Shown: positions 10,957 to 22,477, counted from the first letter of the stretch. The stretch is 64,000 bases of DNA from Plotosus lineatus (GCA_024760905.1 CM045737.1:16152226-16216225), one strand, 5' to 3'. The notes: generated by a model not told the origin, from the sequence alone. Numbers and translations are program-made.

Positions 10957-11036
<80 letters not shown>
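10956..11036. repeat. (TA)n(CA)n(TA)n microsatellite
   Basis: Alternating TA, CA and TA runs directly beside the SINE-A at 11055. The open frames across it encode only dipeptide repeats. Confidence 0.9.
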
Positions 11037-11046
<10 letters not shown>

Positions 11047-11054
11047 CATATAGT

Positions 11055-11414
11055 GGGGCAGTGGTGGTCTAGTGGTATAGGGCGCTGGATCGCTGATCCA
11101 AAGGTTGGGGGTTCGAGTCCCACTCTCCACAGGGTTGTCACTGTCCCCCCCAGTGCGGCTAACTGGGTTATCAAAGGCGGGCCATGTCTCTCACTGTCTA
11201 TGGTGAGAGGCATGTAAAAGAACCATTGCTGACTTTCGTAAAGAGTAGCTGCAAAGTCGTCAGTGTGTTTCAGTCCCTTGCTAAAAGGGTTGTGACAGGA
11301 AGGGAATCCGATGTAAAAACCTCTGCCAAATCAAACGTGCGAATGTGCAAACAGTTGATTCGCTGTGGCGACTCCTGAGTAAAAAGGAAAAAAGCCGAAA
11401 GGAAGACAGACAGA
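11055..11414 (+). mobile_element. SINE-A with LINE-like tail
   Basis: The complete tRNA-like head and body are followed by a different 3' tail: 'gggttgtgacaggaagggaa', 'aaatcaaacgtgcgaatg', 'gattcgctgtggcgactcct' and 'gccgaaaggaagacag'. The last part matches the 3' end of the RTE-like LINE in this window. It is inserted in the ISL2EU-like element. Confidence 0.7.
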
Positions 11415-11429
11415 CATATATATATATAC

Positions 11430-11499
<70 letters not shown>
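11415..11499. repeat. (TA)n(CA)n microsatellite
   Basis: TA run followed by a CA run at the 3' end of the SINE-A copy. Confidence 0.9.
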
Positions 11500-11500
<1 letters not shown>

Positions 11501-12162
11501 GACATAGTGGATTTTTTGATAACGAAGGACCAGGCACCCCTACTAGCATGACTTCGTAATGACTACAAAGAAGGTAAATACAAGTTTTACAGCTGCACCG
11601 AGTGATCTGACAGCACTTGTTAGTCTATTTTACACATTAACATAACAGTAATTTTCAAGATCTAAGTCTATGATGTGTGATGATAATTTACATATATAAT
11701 TTGGCATCTCCGATTTTTATGGTAAATTAACAGGTAAATAAAAGGTATTAAAGTAGTCTATAGGGTCTATGAATTTGAATAAAGAACACTTTAATTATAA
11801 ACTTACTGATTTAATCCAACATTTGCATCCCTCCGGATCCTTCAGCTCGGTGGGGAAGGTAAATAGTGTGAATGGCGGCAGACATGTACATGCGTTAGTC
11901 CAAAATTCGCAGGCATGTATACTGCAAACTAGCTTTTTCCAACGCGCTAGATGATACATGCCGTTCCCACAGTTCACCATGGCACGATGCGCACCTGGCA
12001 TTTCTAATTTAAGGCTTAAGGCAGACTTTACGCGGCAGTTGTTCGAATGTGTTTCCATACAACAGCAAGTGGCTGCAATGAAATTTGGTAGCAGTGACCC
12101 TTGGATCAGCTGTTGGGTCACGTTCCCTGCACATGCGCAGTCGTAATGCGAATTGTGTCTCT

Positions 12163-12310
12163 TGGCTGTCCCAAATTCCTTCTAGGTGTGAGTATGAATG
12201 GTTATGAATGTGTTGACCCTATGATAGATTCGCAAGCTCTTCAGGGCGTACCCGCCTTTGCCCATAGCCAGCTAAGATAGGCTCTGGCTTCCCTGCAACC
12301 ATAATAGGTT
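12163..12310 (+). mobile_element. SINE-C, third piece of the split copy
   Basis: It resumes with 'ttggctgtcccaaattcctt' and 'gtgagtatgaatggttatg', then 'gcccatagccagctaagata' and 'cttccctgcaaccataatag'. This completes the copy that starts at 7073. Confidence 0.6.
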
Positions 12311-13199
12311 TAATTGGTTCCACAAACTAATTGAGCGCTAACATTGCATTTCGTGTTTATTTAATATGCCTGGTAAGTGAATGAACCCCTTTAAAATACT
12401 GCACAGAAAACATGACTACAGCGTTAACTAATCTGTTTATATTAGCTTTCTGTGTATACATTTTAAAAATGACTGCTAGTGAATGACTGATGTATCCAAC
12501 AGCAGGCAAGTTGGCCAAACACTCATGCATAGTTTAATACAACCCATAGCATGACAAACAACTCTCTCATCTAATTTTAAAGCTTCTTTAAAGGGCATTT
12601 ATGGTGGCCACATGAAGATTGATGCTCTGTGTGACACTCTCATTTTCTTTTATTCATTAATGATGTGAGCTTTAGCAAAACAGAAAAAACAGGATGACTT
12701 TTTTTTTTTTTTTTTTTGCTTAAAAAAATAAGGTATAAATCATATCGCAATCTTTAATATTCTCCCTGGCACCACCATTAAAATGTTGACAGAGTGTCAC
12801 ATGTGGTGATGAGAATGAATTGGACTGCTTAGATGTCTCTGTGTAGCCATCAGGAAAGTAAAGGAAAGACTTCAGTACATGATCCATAAACATTTGCATA
12901 TAAACATCATAAATAAGCAGGGAAGCGGTCATTGTTTGATTAAACTTAAACTTTAACTCATTTGTCAGTGTTAACATTTGTGCATTATTAAAAATGGGTG
13001 TAGTAGACGGATGAATATTCCGGTGGCCATCTCAAACAGGCCCATTTATTGTGGAATATTGCAGGAGGCAGATTTGTAGCACATTTAACTGTGCCCTCGA
13101 TCACTCCCTCTTAAGGCTTTATCGTAACCAACACAGCCATTTCTTGACAGACTTCAGGACTTTGCCTATCTGTCTTTGTAGTCTTTGGATCAAAACCAT
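12311..13199. other. Unassigned intergenic sequence
   Basis: Unique-looking AT-rich sequence with a T tract at about 12700-12718. The minus-strand open frame at 12720-12977 has no recognisable domain or splice context. Confidence 0.45.
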
Positions 13200-13204
13200 C
13201 CTCT

Positions 13205-13500
13205 GCTAGCAATTTGGGGACAGCCTTAGCCTAATGGTTAGAGAAGTGGCTTTGGGACCAAAAGGTTGCGGGTTTTATTAGTGAACCAGCGGGGAAAAAA
13301 TGTGCAGGAATGAGCTGCATCGTTTCTTCCTCCACCTTCATGGCTGAAGTGCCCTTGAGTAAGGGACCTAACCCCCAGCTGCTCTCCAGATACAATATAT
13401 TCAAATAATAAAAGATAAAATTTATTTGTATTGGCAAATTGTTAGTGCTTCTTGGTTTGTACCTGATTAGGATTAAGGGTTTCAGAACATGGATGAATGC
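13205..13500 (+). mobile_element. tRNA-derived SINE (V-SINE-like), decayed
   Basis: The head 'agcctaatggttagagaagt' and 'gggaccaaaaggttgcgggt' is a typical fish SINE tRNA-like promoter region. The tail part 'gtgcccttgagtaagggacc' is the usual remnant of the same class. It is a single diverged copy. Confidence 0.55.
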
Positions 13501-13587
13501 GCTAATATGCAATAATCCCCCCCCCCCCAGAAATTGCAGTTCAAAGAAATAATTGAAAAGACATAGTGATTCGTTGGCATTCTTATA

Positions 13588-14075
13588 CAGGGATCCCTTG
13601 CTACTTCGTGCTGCAATTCATGCGGCTTCAGTGCATCGCGTTTTTAAAATATTAATAATAAATAAATATTCAGCAAATTAAATTAAGGAAATTAAGGAAA
13701 AATAGGGGGGAAAGTTAAGGAAAATGCCACAAAAACAAGGCCAATTATGTAAAAAAAAAATAAAAAATCTCGCATCAAAACTACTTAGATTGTTGCATCT
13801 GTGTGTGCATGCACGCGTATGTATGTGAGTCGTCTTATTCTCATGCAATACCATCTGTATGTGTGTGTATTTATATTTTATTTACATCTTATGTTATTTT
13901 TTTAATGTTCAATTGCTAGGATAAGCATTTATAGCATTGAATATGTATTTATTGATATTATACACATATACATGTACGTATATGTCGGGGGGGGGGGGGT
14001 GATCCTACTTCGCGGATTTCGATGGTCGCATGGGGATCTCAGTCCCGATTAACTGTGTAAAGTGAGGGATCCCTG
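13588..14075. mobile_element. Tigger-like MITE copy 2
   Basis: Ends are CAGGGATCCCTTGCTACTTC and the complement of AGTGAGGGATCCCTG, with TA flanks. It has the standard interior with the 'aaggccaattatg' segment and a G run near 13986. No nested insertion is present, so it shows the intact length of about 488 bp. Confidence 0.75.
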
Positions 14076-15279
14076 TACTTTAAATAATAAACCTTGGTGA
14101 TAAATATACAATGCAATAATTATGAAATGGTCATTCTATAATTTACAAAAAAAAAAAAAAAAATTATGACTTGAAAATACTACTGGTAAAACCTGGAAAA
14201 ATAGCACCAGTGCCCTATTGTTTGGATGCTGGTACAGAGCACAGCAAAAATTAGTAAGGTACAGTATATGAGAGGACAGTGCGTAATGCTTGCCAGCAAA
14301 AAATGTGGTGCCAACAATCAGCGTAATGGAGCTCGAGTACGTCCAAGGTGCAGACCCTCCTCTTCCAGCCATTAGTCCAGCAATCTCCCAGAGTGCTGGC
14401 TGAAAGGGATTCAGTCCGCATATAAACACTACTAATTAACCTTAGCTAATTAAATGCTATAACACTCTTCAGATCCCAGAACACCTCACATAATTCTTTA
14501 TTGTTTTAATATTCTGCCAGTCCTTTAATTTAACACTAATGCATGGAAGAAAGCGCAAAAGACTGTAGACTACAAACGTACAGATTATGTTATCCATCTA
14601 AAATTTGCCATATTTTACATTGCAGTACATTGTAAAATTAACATTTTTATATTTAACCACAAACATAACGTCTACATATCAGGGGTAAGAGAACCCGTGT
14701 AAGGATATGACCTCAATGGGGGATCACAATGGGACAAAGTGTTGAATCCCAAAGTATACCAGTCGAGAGTGTTCATGGAGCAGATGTAGATCCCTTCCAT
14801 ATCACCTTATATTACTGAATCAAAATTAATTCCACTGACTGCAATTTTCTGGAACCAGTGAATAGAGATATTTATACATCTGTCACTATGGAAGTGCAGC
14901 TGTCCCTCTGGGTTTTCAAATGCACTTATCTTTGCTCACATCAAATGAGACTGAAACACAGCAATGTTGTTATAGTTGAACAGCTGGGCTGGAGGGCTAC
15001 CATGGCATTAACTATAAATGATTTATTATTTAGAGGCCTTTTACTTCCCTTATAGCATTACCATTCATTATTTTCAGTTTATGATCGACGAATTCTATAA
15101 TTGTAAATTCCTTGTAAAATAACTGGGAATATCTTTATTTCATGTTCATTTGATATACTAGTATATTAGATTAGTAAGAATAGCAAAAAAAAAAAAAAAC
15201 ACCTTGTGGTGAAGTAACTTAATCTCACAGTGAACAAATTAGACAAAAACAACCTTTAATTTAAATTATTTAGAGAAAA
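14076..15279. other. Unassigned AT-rich intergenic sequence
   Basis: About 1.2 kb without recognisable genes. A-tracts lie near 14148 and 15188. Short open frames here have no supporting features. Confidence 0.45.
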
Positions 15280-15291
15280 ACAAATGCTTCC

Positions 15292-15798
15292 GCGGGCTGT
15301 AGTAGCCTAGTGGTGCTGGATCACGGATCCTAAGGTTGGGGGTTCAAGCCCCACTCACCATAGGTTGTCTATCAGCCTATGGGTAATTAGTCCATATACG
15401 GAGTTTCACTTTTTGAACTGAATTCTTAAAATAAACATGTGGATGATATCGTCATTGCTTGTGATGTACAAGTTCATACACATACAAATTTCTAGGAATA
15501 CTTGAGGAATTGTGACTAATCGTTTATTTTTGTTCGTGAATTCGTAGCATTTGAATTCACTGTCCTTATTTCACCAGTCATCGATGTCACTTGGTTGTAA
15601 ATTTATTCGGAGACATATCAGCCAGGTCAAAGTAATTTGTACTCCCAAGAGTAGCTGCAAAGCCATCATCGTGTTTCCACCTTGCGAAGGCCTGGCGAGC
15701 TGTCCAGGGTGTACTCTGCCCTTGACCGGAGTCGGCAGGGATGGGCGCCAGCCTCCTGCGACCCTAATTAGGATTAAGCGGTTACAGAAAATGAACGA
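15292..15798 (+). mobile_element. SINE-A with foreign middle segment
   Basis: The head (15292-15370) and 3' half (about 15648-15798) are SINE-A, separated by about 270 bp of unrelated sequence. The whole is flanked by the direct repeat ACAAATGCTTCC (15280-15291 and 15799-15810), which fits one retroposition event. Confidence 0.65.
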
Positions 15799-15853
15799 AC
15801 AAATGCTTCCTAAAGGAATAATTATTTTAAATAACACACATTTGTCCCTACTG

Positions 15854-16399
15854 CAGTGCTTCAATTATTTTCTGTGGTGACCCCCCTAGGAACAAAAAAA
15901 AAAAAAAAAATCACACACACCCCGCCCCGGGCAACTGTAAATAGTATTATTTGTCTATAAATGTGTTATTAGTACACCTCTGCATAATATTGTATCTTTA
16001 TAAACATTAAAAACTAAAAAAAAAGAAAGAAATATAGCTCAGCTTACAATAAAATAAAAACTTCATTAACATTATTTTTTAATCTGTAATAGAAAAGATT
16101 TAAAGTGCACTAATGTGCCTGAAATTGAAAAAAATACATCCTTCTTTAAACTCATTCAACTTATTTATGTCTTAATATCTCTGTCTCTCTCCACTTTTCT
16201 CTTTGTTACTGTTAGAAATTTCTCTGTGTTGTTTCTTGAGGGGTTGTTTACTGCACTTCATATCGTTTGCTCGTACGAAAAACCGCGAACACAATTCCAG
16301 AAAAGCATGTTCCCCAGGGTCATTACCCCCCCCCGGAATCACACCGCGCCCTCCGAGGGGGGGGGGGGGGGGGCATCCCCCACTATTTGAGAAGCACTG
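15854..16399 (-). mobile_element. hAT-like nonautonomous element, family 1, copy 1
   Basis: The left end CAGTGCTTCAATTATTTTCT and right end TTTGAGAAGCACTG are inverted. The element is flanked by the 8-bp direct repeat CCCTACTG (15846-15853 and 16400-16407), the length expected for hAT. The interior holds G/C-rich tracts near 16328-16380. Other copies are at 51405-52144 and 58035-58660. Confidence 0.75.
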
Positions 16400-16465
16400 C
16401 CCTACTGGCACCCCTACATTAAATACTTTGTACAAAATCACTCACTCTTTTGTCAAACCCTAAGG

Positions 16466-16722
16466 AGGAGGCTGGACCAAAGACTGCACAAAGGCAGGGT
16501 ACACCCTGAACAGCACGCCAAACTCACACTGACATCTAGAGGGAATAATGAACAGCCAATTAGCTTACTGTGCATGTCTTTGGACTGTGTGTGAACCAGA
16601 GTGCCCTGAGGAAACACACACTAGCATAGGGAGCACATGCAGACTCCATACCAACGCCTGAAATGTAGGAATTTCTTGCTGTGAGACAGACTTGCAAACC
16701 ACTACACCACCATGCTGCCAGA
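16466..16722 (-). mobile_element. SINE-C, diverged
   Basis: It carries the complement of the SINE-C core ('cagccaattagcttactgtg', 'catgtctttggactgtg') and of the tRNA-like head ('caaaccactacaccaccatg'). Confidence 0.6.
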
Positions 16723-16988
16723 GCAAAAAAAGAGAAGTAATTCTTTGCCTATAACACTTCATTAGTTTGGACAATACAGAGCAAGTCCTGTGAGATTACT
16801 GGGTTTTACAGGATCTCTACAGATTATCCAGTCTGATCCGACTCCGTCTGTTGTGCACTGTATTTTTCACTTTAGAAGACCTTACCCATGCAAGGGACCG
16901 ACATTGCCATGACAGAAGCCTGATTCTGCAGTGCGATAATCTACTTTGAGTTATTGTCCATCTTTAAAAATGTTGAATATATTTAGTG

Positions 16989-17518
16989 CAGGGATCCCTC
17001 ACTTTTCCACCGTTAATTGGGACTGAGATCCCCATGCGACCATTGAACTCCGCGAAGTAGGATCACCCCGCCAACCCCCCCCCAAATCCCCCAACTGACG
17101 TATACGTGCATGTATATGTGTATATAATATCAATAAATACATATCCAATGCTATAAATGCTTATAATAACGATTAAACATTAAAAATAATGCATAAGATG
17201 GAAACAAAATAAAAATAAACACACATACAGACACATGTGCACGCGCAAAGATGCGTGTGCACACACCGAGATGCGCACCTCACAACAATGTAACTAGTTT
17301 TAATGGGAGATTTTGGATTGTTTTTTTGTTTGTTTTGGGTTTTTATTTTTTTGCATAATTGGCCTTGTTTTGGTGGCATTTTCCTTAATGGGGAAAAAAA
17401 CCTATTCTTCCTTCATTTCCTTATTTTTTAATTTAATGAATATTAAAAAAAAAAAAAAAAAAAAAAAAGATGCACTGAAGTCGCATGAATTGCAGCACGA
17501 AGTAGCGAGGGATCCCTG
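16989..17518. mobile_element. Tigger-like MITE copy 3
   Basis: CAGGGATCCCTCAC at the left and AGTAGCGAGGGATCCCTG followed by TA at the right. It is in the opposite orientation to copies 1 and 2 and carries a long A tract near 17446-17468. Confidence 0.75.
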
Positions 17519-17790
17519 TATTGTCTAGTACTTCATGGGTCCACAATTCTTTAAGCTCTAACAGGTTTTTCAAGGTCTTTTAAGGAAAAATAGCCCCACA
17601 TCATAAAACCACCACCATATAACAGATGTGATCAGGTTCTTTTCAATATAGCCCTTTTTCATTCTACATTAATTCAACCTTTATGATTTATTCACAAATG
17701 TCTGTTTTTAATTCCAGCTGCTTATAATTACATAGGATTGGTATCTGGTGGTAATTTTGGTGACTTATTAGTCCCAACAGTTTACTTGTT

Positions 17791-19118
17791 ATACCGGAGG
17801 GTGTGTTCCAATTATCGGGGAATTACACTCCTCAGCCTACCTGGGAAAGTCTATGCAGGGGTACTAGAGAGGAGGATCCGACCGATAGTCGAACCTCGGA
17901 TTCAGGAGGAACAATGTGGTTTTCGTCCTGGCCGCAGCACTCTTGACCAACTCTATACACTCCACAGGATTCTGGAGGGGGCATAGGAGTTTGCCCAATC
18001 TGTCCACATGTGCTTTGTGGATTTGGAGAAGGCTTTCGACCGTGTCCCTCGAAAGATCTTGTGGGGCGTGCTCCGAGAATACGGCGTTCCGGATCCGTTG
18101 CTACGAGCGATTCGGTCGCTGTATCACCGGAGCCAGAGTTTGGTCCGTATTGGTAACAGCAGGTCGGATTCGTTTCCAGTGGGAGTTGGAGTCCGCCAAG
18201 GCTGTCCTTTGTCACCGATTCTGTTCATAATTTTTATGGACAGAATTTCTAGGCGCAGTCGAGGCGATGAGGGGTTCTGGTTTGGTGGCCATCGGATATC
18301 GTCTCTGCTTTTTGCGGATGATGTTGTCCTTTTGGCTTCATCAAGTCGTCCCTCCAGCTCTCATTGGAGCGATTCGCAGCTGAGTGCGAAGCAGCCGGGA
18401 TGAAGATCAGTACCTCCGAGTCCGAGGCCATGGTTCTCAGTCCCCTCCGGGTCGGGAATGAGGTCCTGCCCCAAGTGGAGGAGTTTAAGTATCTTGGGGT
18501 CTTGTTTACGAGTGAGGGAAGGATGGAGCGAGAGATCGACAGATGGATCGCTGCAGCCTCTGCTGTTAAGCGGTGCCTGTACCGGTCCGTTGTGGTGAAA
18601 AAGGAGCTGAGCCGCAAGGCAAAGCTCTCAATTTACCAGTCGATTTACGTTCCAACCCTCACCTATGGTCACGAGCTTTGGGTAATGACCGAAAGAACAA
18701 GATCACGGATACAAGCGGCTGAAATGAGCTTTCTTCGCCGGGTGGCGGGGTTCTCCCTTAGAGATAGGGTGAGAAGCTCCGCCATCCGGGGAGAGCTCGG
18801 AGTAGATCCGCTGCTCCTCCGCATTGAGAGGGGCCAGTTGAGGTGGCTCGGGCATCTGGTCAGAATGCCCCCCGGACGCCTTTCTGGTGTGGTGTTTCGG
18901 GCATGTCCAACCGGGAAGAGACCCCGGGGTCGACCTAGAACACGCTGGAGGGACTATGTCTCTCGGCTTGTCTGGGACCGCCTCGGTGTCCCCCCGGGAG
19001 AGTTGGAGGAAGTAGCTCGGGAGAGGGATGTCTGGACCTCTTTGCTAAGGTTGCTGCCCCCGCGACCCGACCCTGGACTAAGCGGAAGAAGATGATGATG
19101 ATGATGATGATGATGATG
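17791..19118 (+). mobile_element. Rex3 LINE (RTE clade), 5'-truncated
   Basis: Reverse transcriptase and C-terminal region: SNYRGITLL, GFRPGRSTLDQLYTL, FVDLEKAFDRVPR, GVRQGCPLSPILF, catalytic SLLFADDVVLL near 18306, then the C-terminal LRWLGHLVRMPPG and RPRGRPRTRW. A stop replaces a Trp codon near 17984 and a small indel near 18345 shifts the frame, so it is dead. The 3' end is the GATGATG tail typical of Rex3. Perfect 12-bp target duplications AGTTTACTTGTT flank it (17779-17790 and 19119-19130). The endonuclease domain is missing. Confidence 0.9.
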
Positions 19119-19130
19119 AGTTTACTTGTT

Positions 19131-20435
19131 TCTTCTAATTTTGTATTTTGTGTTTTTTTTTCCTTTCTTACCACCCTCCTCAGTGTGTGGGGGCACATCA
19201 GTAAATTCGGGTCTTCTTCCAGGTAATTTGTAATAGCTCCCATTAATATTTACCGTTTCATTAATGCTATAACTGTAGGATTAGGTATTTTCAAGGGAGT
19301 AGCTATTTAAAAAAAAAACATTCCCCGAGTTATAGTATAAAGGTAATCTGTGTGTTCTTTTCCCATCCCCAGGTTGATGAACGCCGAAGGCATTTTGGCC
19401 TCTGTGTCACCTCATATTAGTACTTAAGTTAATCCGAAAGTTCGGATTACATCCTGAAGGTATCCACACTCCAATTAACTCGAGTGTGCAGTTTAAGTGG
19501 AAAACGTCCCTCAGTTACAACCGTGTTCACTATAACTTACACGAGTGCTAACAATCATGGCATCTGTGTTTTTGATTAAAATAATTATTTCGTGATGAGG
19601 AATTTGTTTTTCCTCTGAGTAAATTTATTTAATTTAAAAGTGGAATTGTTTTCATTTGTCAGTGGGAAATGAAGCAACTTCAGCAAATGGATTTTTTTCC
19701 CTCTCTCTTTTTACCAACCTTTACAAGAGGTGGCAATAATCAGTGAGGACATTCATTCATTTTCTAAGCTGCTTAATCCTAATTAGTGTCACCCCAAGGC
19801 TGGCGCCCATCATGAAGCCCGGTGTATATAAATATTTACGTATATGATTTGCAGAAGCCTGGCTTATATGCCAGTATTCTGCACCACTGCACACATGGTT
19901 CTTATATTAAAGCCAAGCAGTTCCCTCTTTCATACAATGTGTTTTTGAAGATGCTTTGAAGGAAGCCCGTTTACATTTGGCAGTAGAATGACAGAATTTA
20001 ATAATTTTGTGACCTTCATACTATAATAAGGCACACTACACTATATATTATACCATCTTCCTTTTCTACACTACTGAAAATGATAACTCTCCAAAAGGAT
20101 AAGTGTAGATAAGTGTAATGGCTGATCCTCCATTGCAAGTGGGTCATTCCTTTTTCCGTCATATGTATCACACATATTTTATGAACTAAAATGTTTCACA
20201 AATTAAATTATAGCTCAGTAAGATGTCATCAAGGCTTTTTAGAAGAATTAATCAGCTATAGAAGCAGAGAGAGAGAACCCGGAGTGCATTTCATGGATTG
20301 GTTCTATACAATACCTTCTACGTGGGTACACCATAATTTTTAACCATCAGTGATAAAGTCAAAGAGATTTATATCTAAATATATTTATAATGCCCGAACC
20401 ACTCACTCTGAAATAATAACTACTTGCTGAATTAC
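19131..20435. other. Unassigned intergenic sequence
   Basis: No gene recognised. A short SINE-A tail fragment on the minus strand lies at about 19755-19815 ('cttaatcctaattagtgtca'). Confidence 0.45.
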
Positions 20436-20602
20436 TGTGTAGAATTTGCATGTTCTTCCCGTTCTTGCATAGGTTTCCTCCAGGTACTCCAGTTTCCAAT
20501 TAAAATACAGACACATTAGGCTAAGTGGCAGTTTAAACTGCATCTAGGGATGAGGAAGATTGGTTTTGTGTGTGTGTGTGTATGTGTTTGTGTGTGTGCG
20601 TG

Positions 20603-20653
<51 letters not shown>

Positions 20654-20750
20654 GCCCTGCACTGGTCTGGCAAACTGTTTAGGGAGTATATCACCTTTTG
20701 CCTTTGCAAAATCAGCTGAGATAGGCTACATCCTCCCTGCAACCCTATAG
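20436..20750 (+). mobile_element. SINE-C containing a long (GT)n tract
   Basis: It shows the core 'gaatttgcatgttcttcccg' and the tail 'cagctgagataggctacat'. A GT tract occupies about 20566-20650, inside the element. Confidence 0.6.
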
Positions 20751-20755
20751 TAGTA

Positions 20756-20941
20756 CGGGGATCCCTCGTTACTTCGTGGTTCAATTCATGCAGCTTCGGT
20801 GCATCGCATTTTTAAAAAAATATTAATTGAATTTAAAAATAAGGAAAGGAAGGAAGAATGGGGGGAAAAGTTAATGAAAATGCTGCAATGCAAGGCCAAT
20901 TATGCAAAAACCCCATAACAAACAAAAACAAAAAACCTCCC
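20756..20941. mobile_element. Tigger-like MITE copy 4, left part
   Basis: It starts CGGGGATCCCTCGTTACTTC after a TA and runs to 'aaaacctcccatca', where the Tc1 sequence takes over. A short right remnant, 'tatgtcagtcgggggg', follows Tc1 at 22762. The right TIR is lost. Confidence 0.65.
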
Positions 20942-21360
20942 ATCATGGCAATCATGGGTAAGACTGCCGACCTGACTGCTGTCCAGAAGGCCATCATTGA
21001 CACCCTCAAGCAAGAGGTTAAGACAGAAAGAAATCTCTGAGCGAATATTCTGTTCCCAGAGTGCTCTATCAAGCCACCTCAGTGGGATGTCTGTGGGAAG
21101 GAAAAAGTGTGGCAGAAAACGCTGCACAACCAGAAGAGGTGACCGGACCCTGAGGAAGATTGTGGAGAAGGGCCGATTCCAGACCTTTGGGGGACCTGTG
21201 GAAGCAGTGGACTGGGCTACAGGTGCTGCATTCCCCAAGTCAAGCAACTTTTGAACCAGAAACAACGGCAGAATCACCTGACCTGGACTACAGAGAAGCA
21301 GCACTGGACTGTTGCTCAGTGGTCCAAAGTACTTTTTTCGGATCAAAGCAAATTTTGCAT

Positions 21361-21630
21361 TCTTCTTCTTTTCCTTTCGGCTGTTCCCTTCAGGGGTCGC
21401 CACAGCAAATGATCTGCCTCCATCTCTCCCTATCCTCTGCATCTTCTACTCCTACTCCAACGACTTTCATGTCCGCCTTCACTGCATCCATAAATCTTCT
21501 CTTTGGTCTTCCTCTGGGCCTTTTGCCTGGTAGTTCCAACCTCAGCATCCTACGACCAATATACTCACTATCCCTCCTCTGTACATGTCCAAACCATCTC
21601 AATCTAGCCTCTCTGACTAAAAATGCAAAT
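21361..21630 (-). mobile_element. RTE-like LINE 3' fragment inserted in Tc1
   Basis: The minus strand encodes MRWFGHVQRRDSEYIG and RPRGRPKRRFMDAVK and ends with the AAGAAGAA tail. The perfect 20-bp duplication GATCAAAGCAAATTTTGCAT lies at 21341-21360 and 21631-21650. The last 12 bases at the 5' junction (21619-21630) match neither the LINE nor the adjacent target. Confidence 0.9.
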
Positions 21631-22204
21631 GATCAAAGCAAATTTTGCATGTCATTCGGAAATCAAGGTGCCAGAGTCTGGAGGAAGACTGGGGAGAAGG
21701 AAATGCCAAAATGCCTGAAGTCCAGTGTCAAGTACCCACAGTCAGTGATGGTCTGGGGTGCCATGTCAGCTGCTGGTGTTGGTCCACTGTGTTTTATCAA
21801 GGGCAGGGACAATGCAGCTAGCCATCAGGAGATTTTGGAGCACTTCATGCTTCCATCTGCTGAAAAGCTTTATGGAGATGAAGATTTCATTTTTCAGCAC
21901 GACCTGGCACCTGCTCACAGTGCCAAAACCACTGCTAAATGGTTTACTGACCATGGTATTACTGTGCTCAATTGGCCTGCCAACTCTCCTGACCTGAGCC
22001 CCATAGAGAATCTGTGGGATATTGTGAAGAGAAAGTTGAGAGACACCAGACCCAACACTGTGGATGAGCTTAAGGCCGCTATCGAAGCATCCTGGGCCTC
22101 CATAACACCTCAGCAGTGCCCCAGGCTGATTGCCTCCATGCCACGCCGCATTGAAGCAGTCATTTCTGCAAAAGGATTCCCAACCAAGTATTGAGCGCAT
22201 AACT

Positions 22205-22477
22205 GTCTGTCTGTCTGTCTGTCTGTCTTCCTTTCGGCTTTTTCCCTTTTACTCAGGAGTCGCCACAGCGAATCATCTGATTCGCACATTTGATTTGGCA
22301 GAGGTTTTTACGTCGGATGCCCTTCCTGTCACAACCCTTTTAGCAAGGACAGAAACACGCTGACGACTTTGCAGCCTACTCTTTATGAAAGTCAGCAATG
22401 GTTCTTTTACATGCCTCTCACCATAGACAGTGAGCGACATGGCCCACCTTTGATAACCCAGTTCGCTGCACTGGGGG
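22205..22477 (-). mobile_element. SINE-A (LINE-tailed form) inserted in Tc1
   Basis: It begins with TCTG repeats and the complement of the LINE-like tail ('ccacagcgaatcatctgatt'), then the SINE-A body. The near-identical 16-bp flanks TATTGAGCGCATAACT (22189-22204) and TATTGAGTGCATAACT (22478-22493) mark the target duplication. Confidence 0.8.

Larger units (their letters stand above)
10730..12162 (+). mobile_element. ISL2EU-like DNA transposon remnant
   Basis: The ends form an imperfect inverted repeat AGACACAATTCGCAT (left near 10727-10741; right complement near 12149-12163). Near the left, a plus-strand segment at about 10786-10915 reads DVDEN, then FNLWKVPDLQAYCIRRGLPG and CSRKRK. This resembles the SAP-like N-terminus of fish proteins with a SWIM/YqaJ domain. 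Near the right, the minus strand encodes a Cys-rich segment (VNCGNGMYHLARWKK, CTCLPPFTLFTFPTELKDPE). Two opposed ORF remnants and a missing middle suit an internally deleted ISL2EU (PIF/Harbinger-related) element. The family name is from memory of the protein type and is moderately sure. Confidence 0.5.

Noticed and set aside
21160..22194. 344-codon open frame as a host gene
   Set aside because: It is a chance fusion of Tc1 transposase, an antisense LINE insertion and transposase again, bounded by a 20-bp target duplication.
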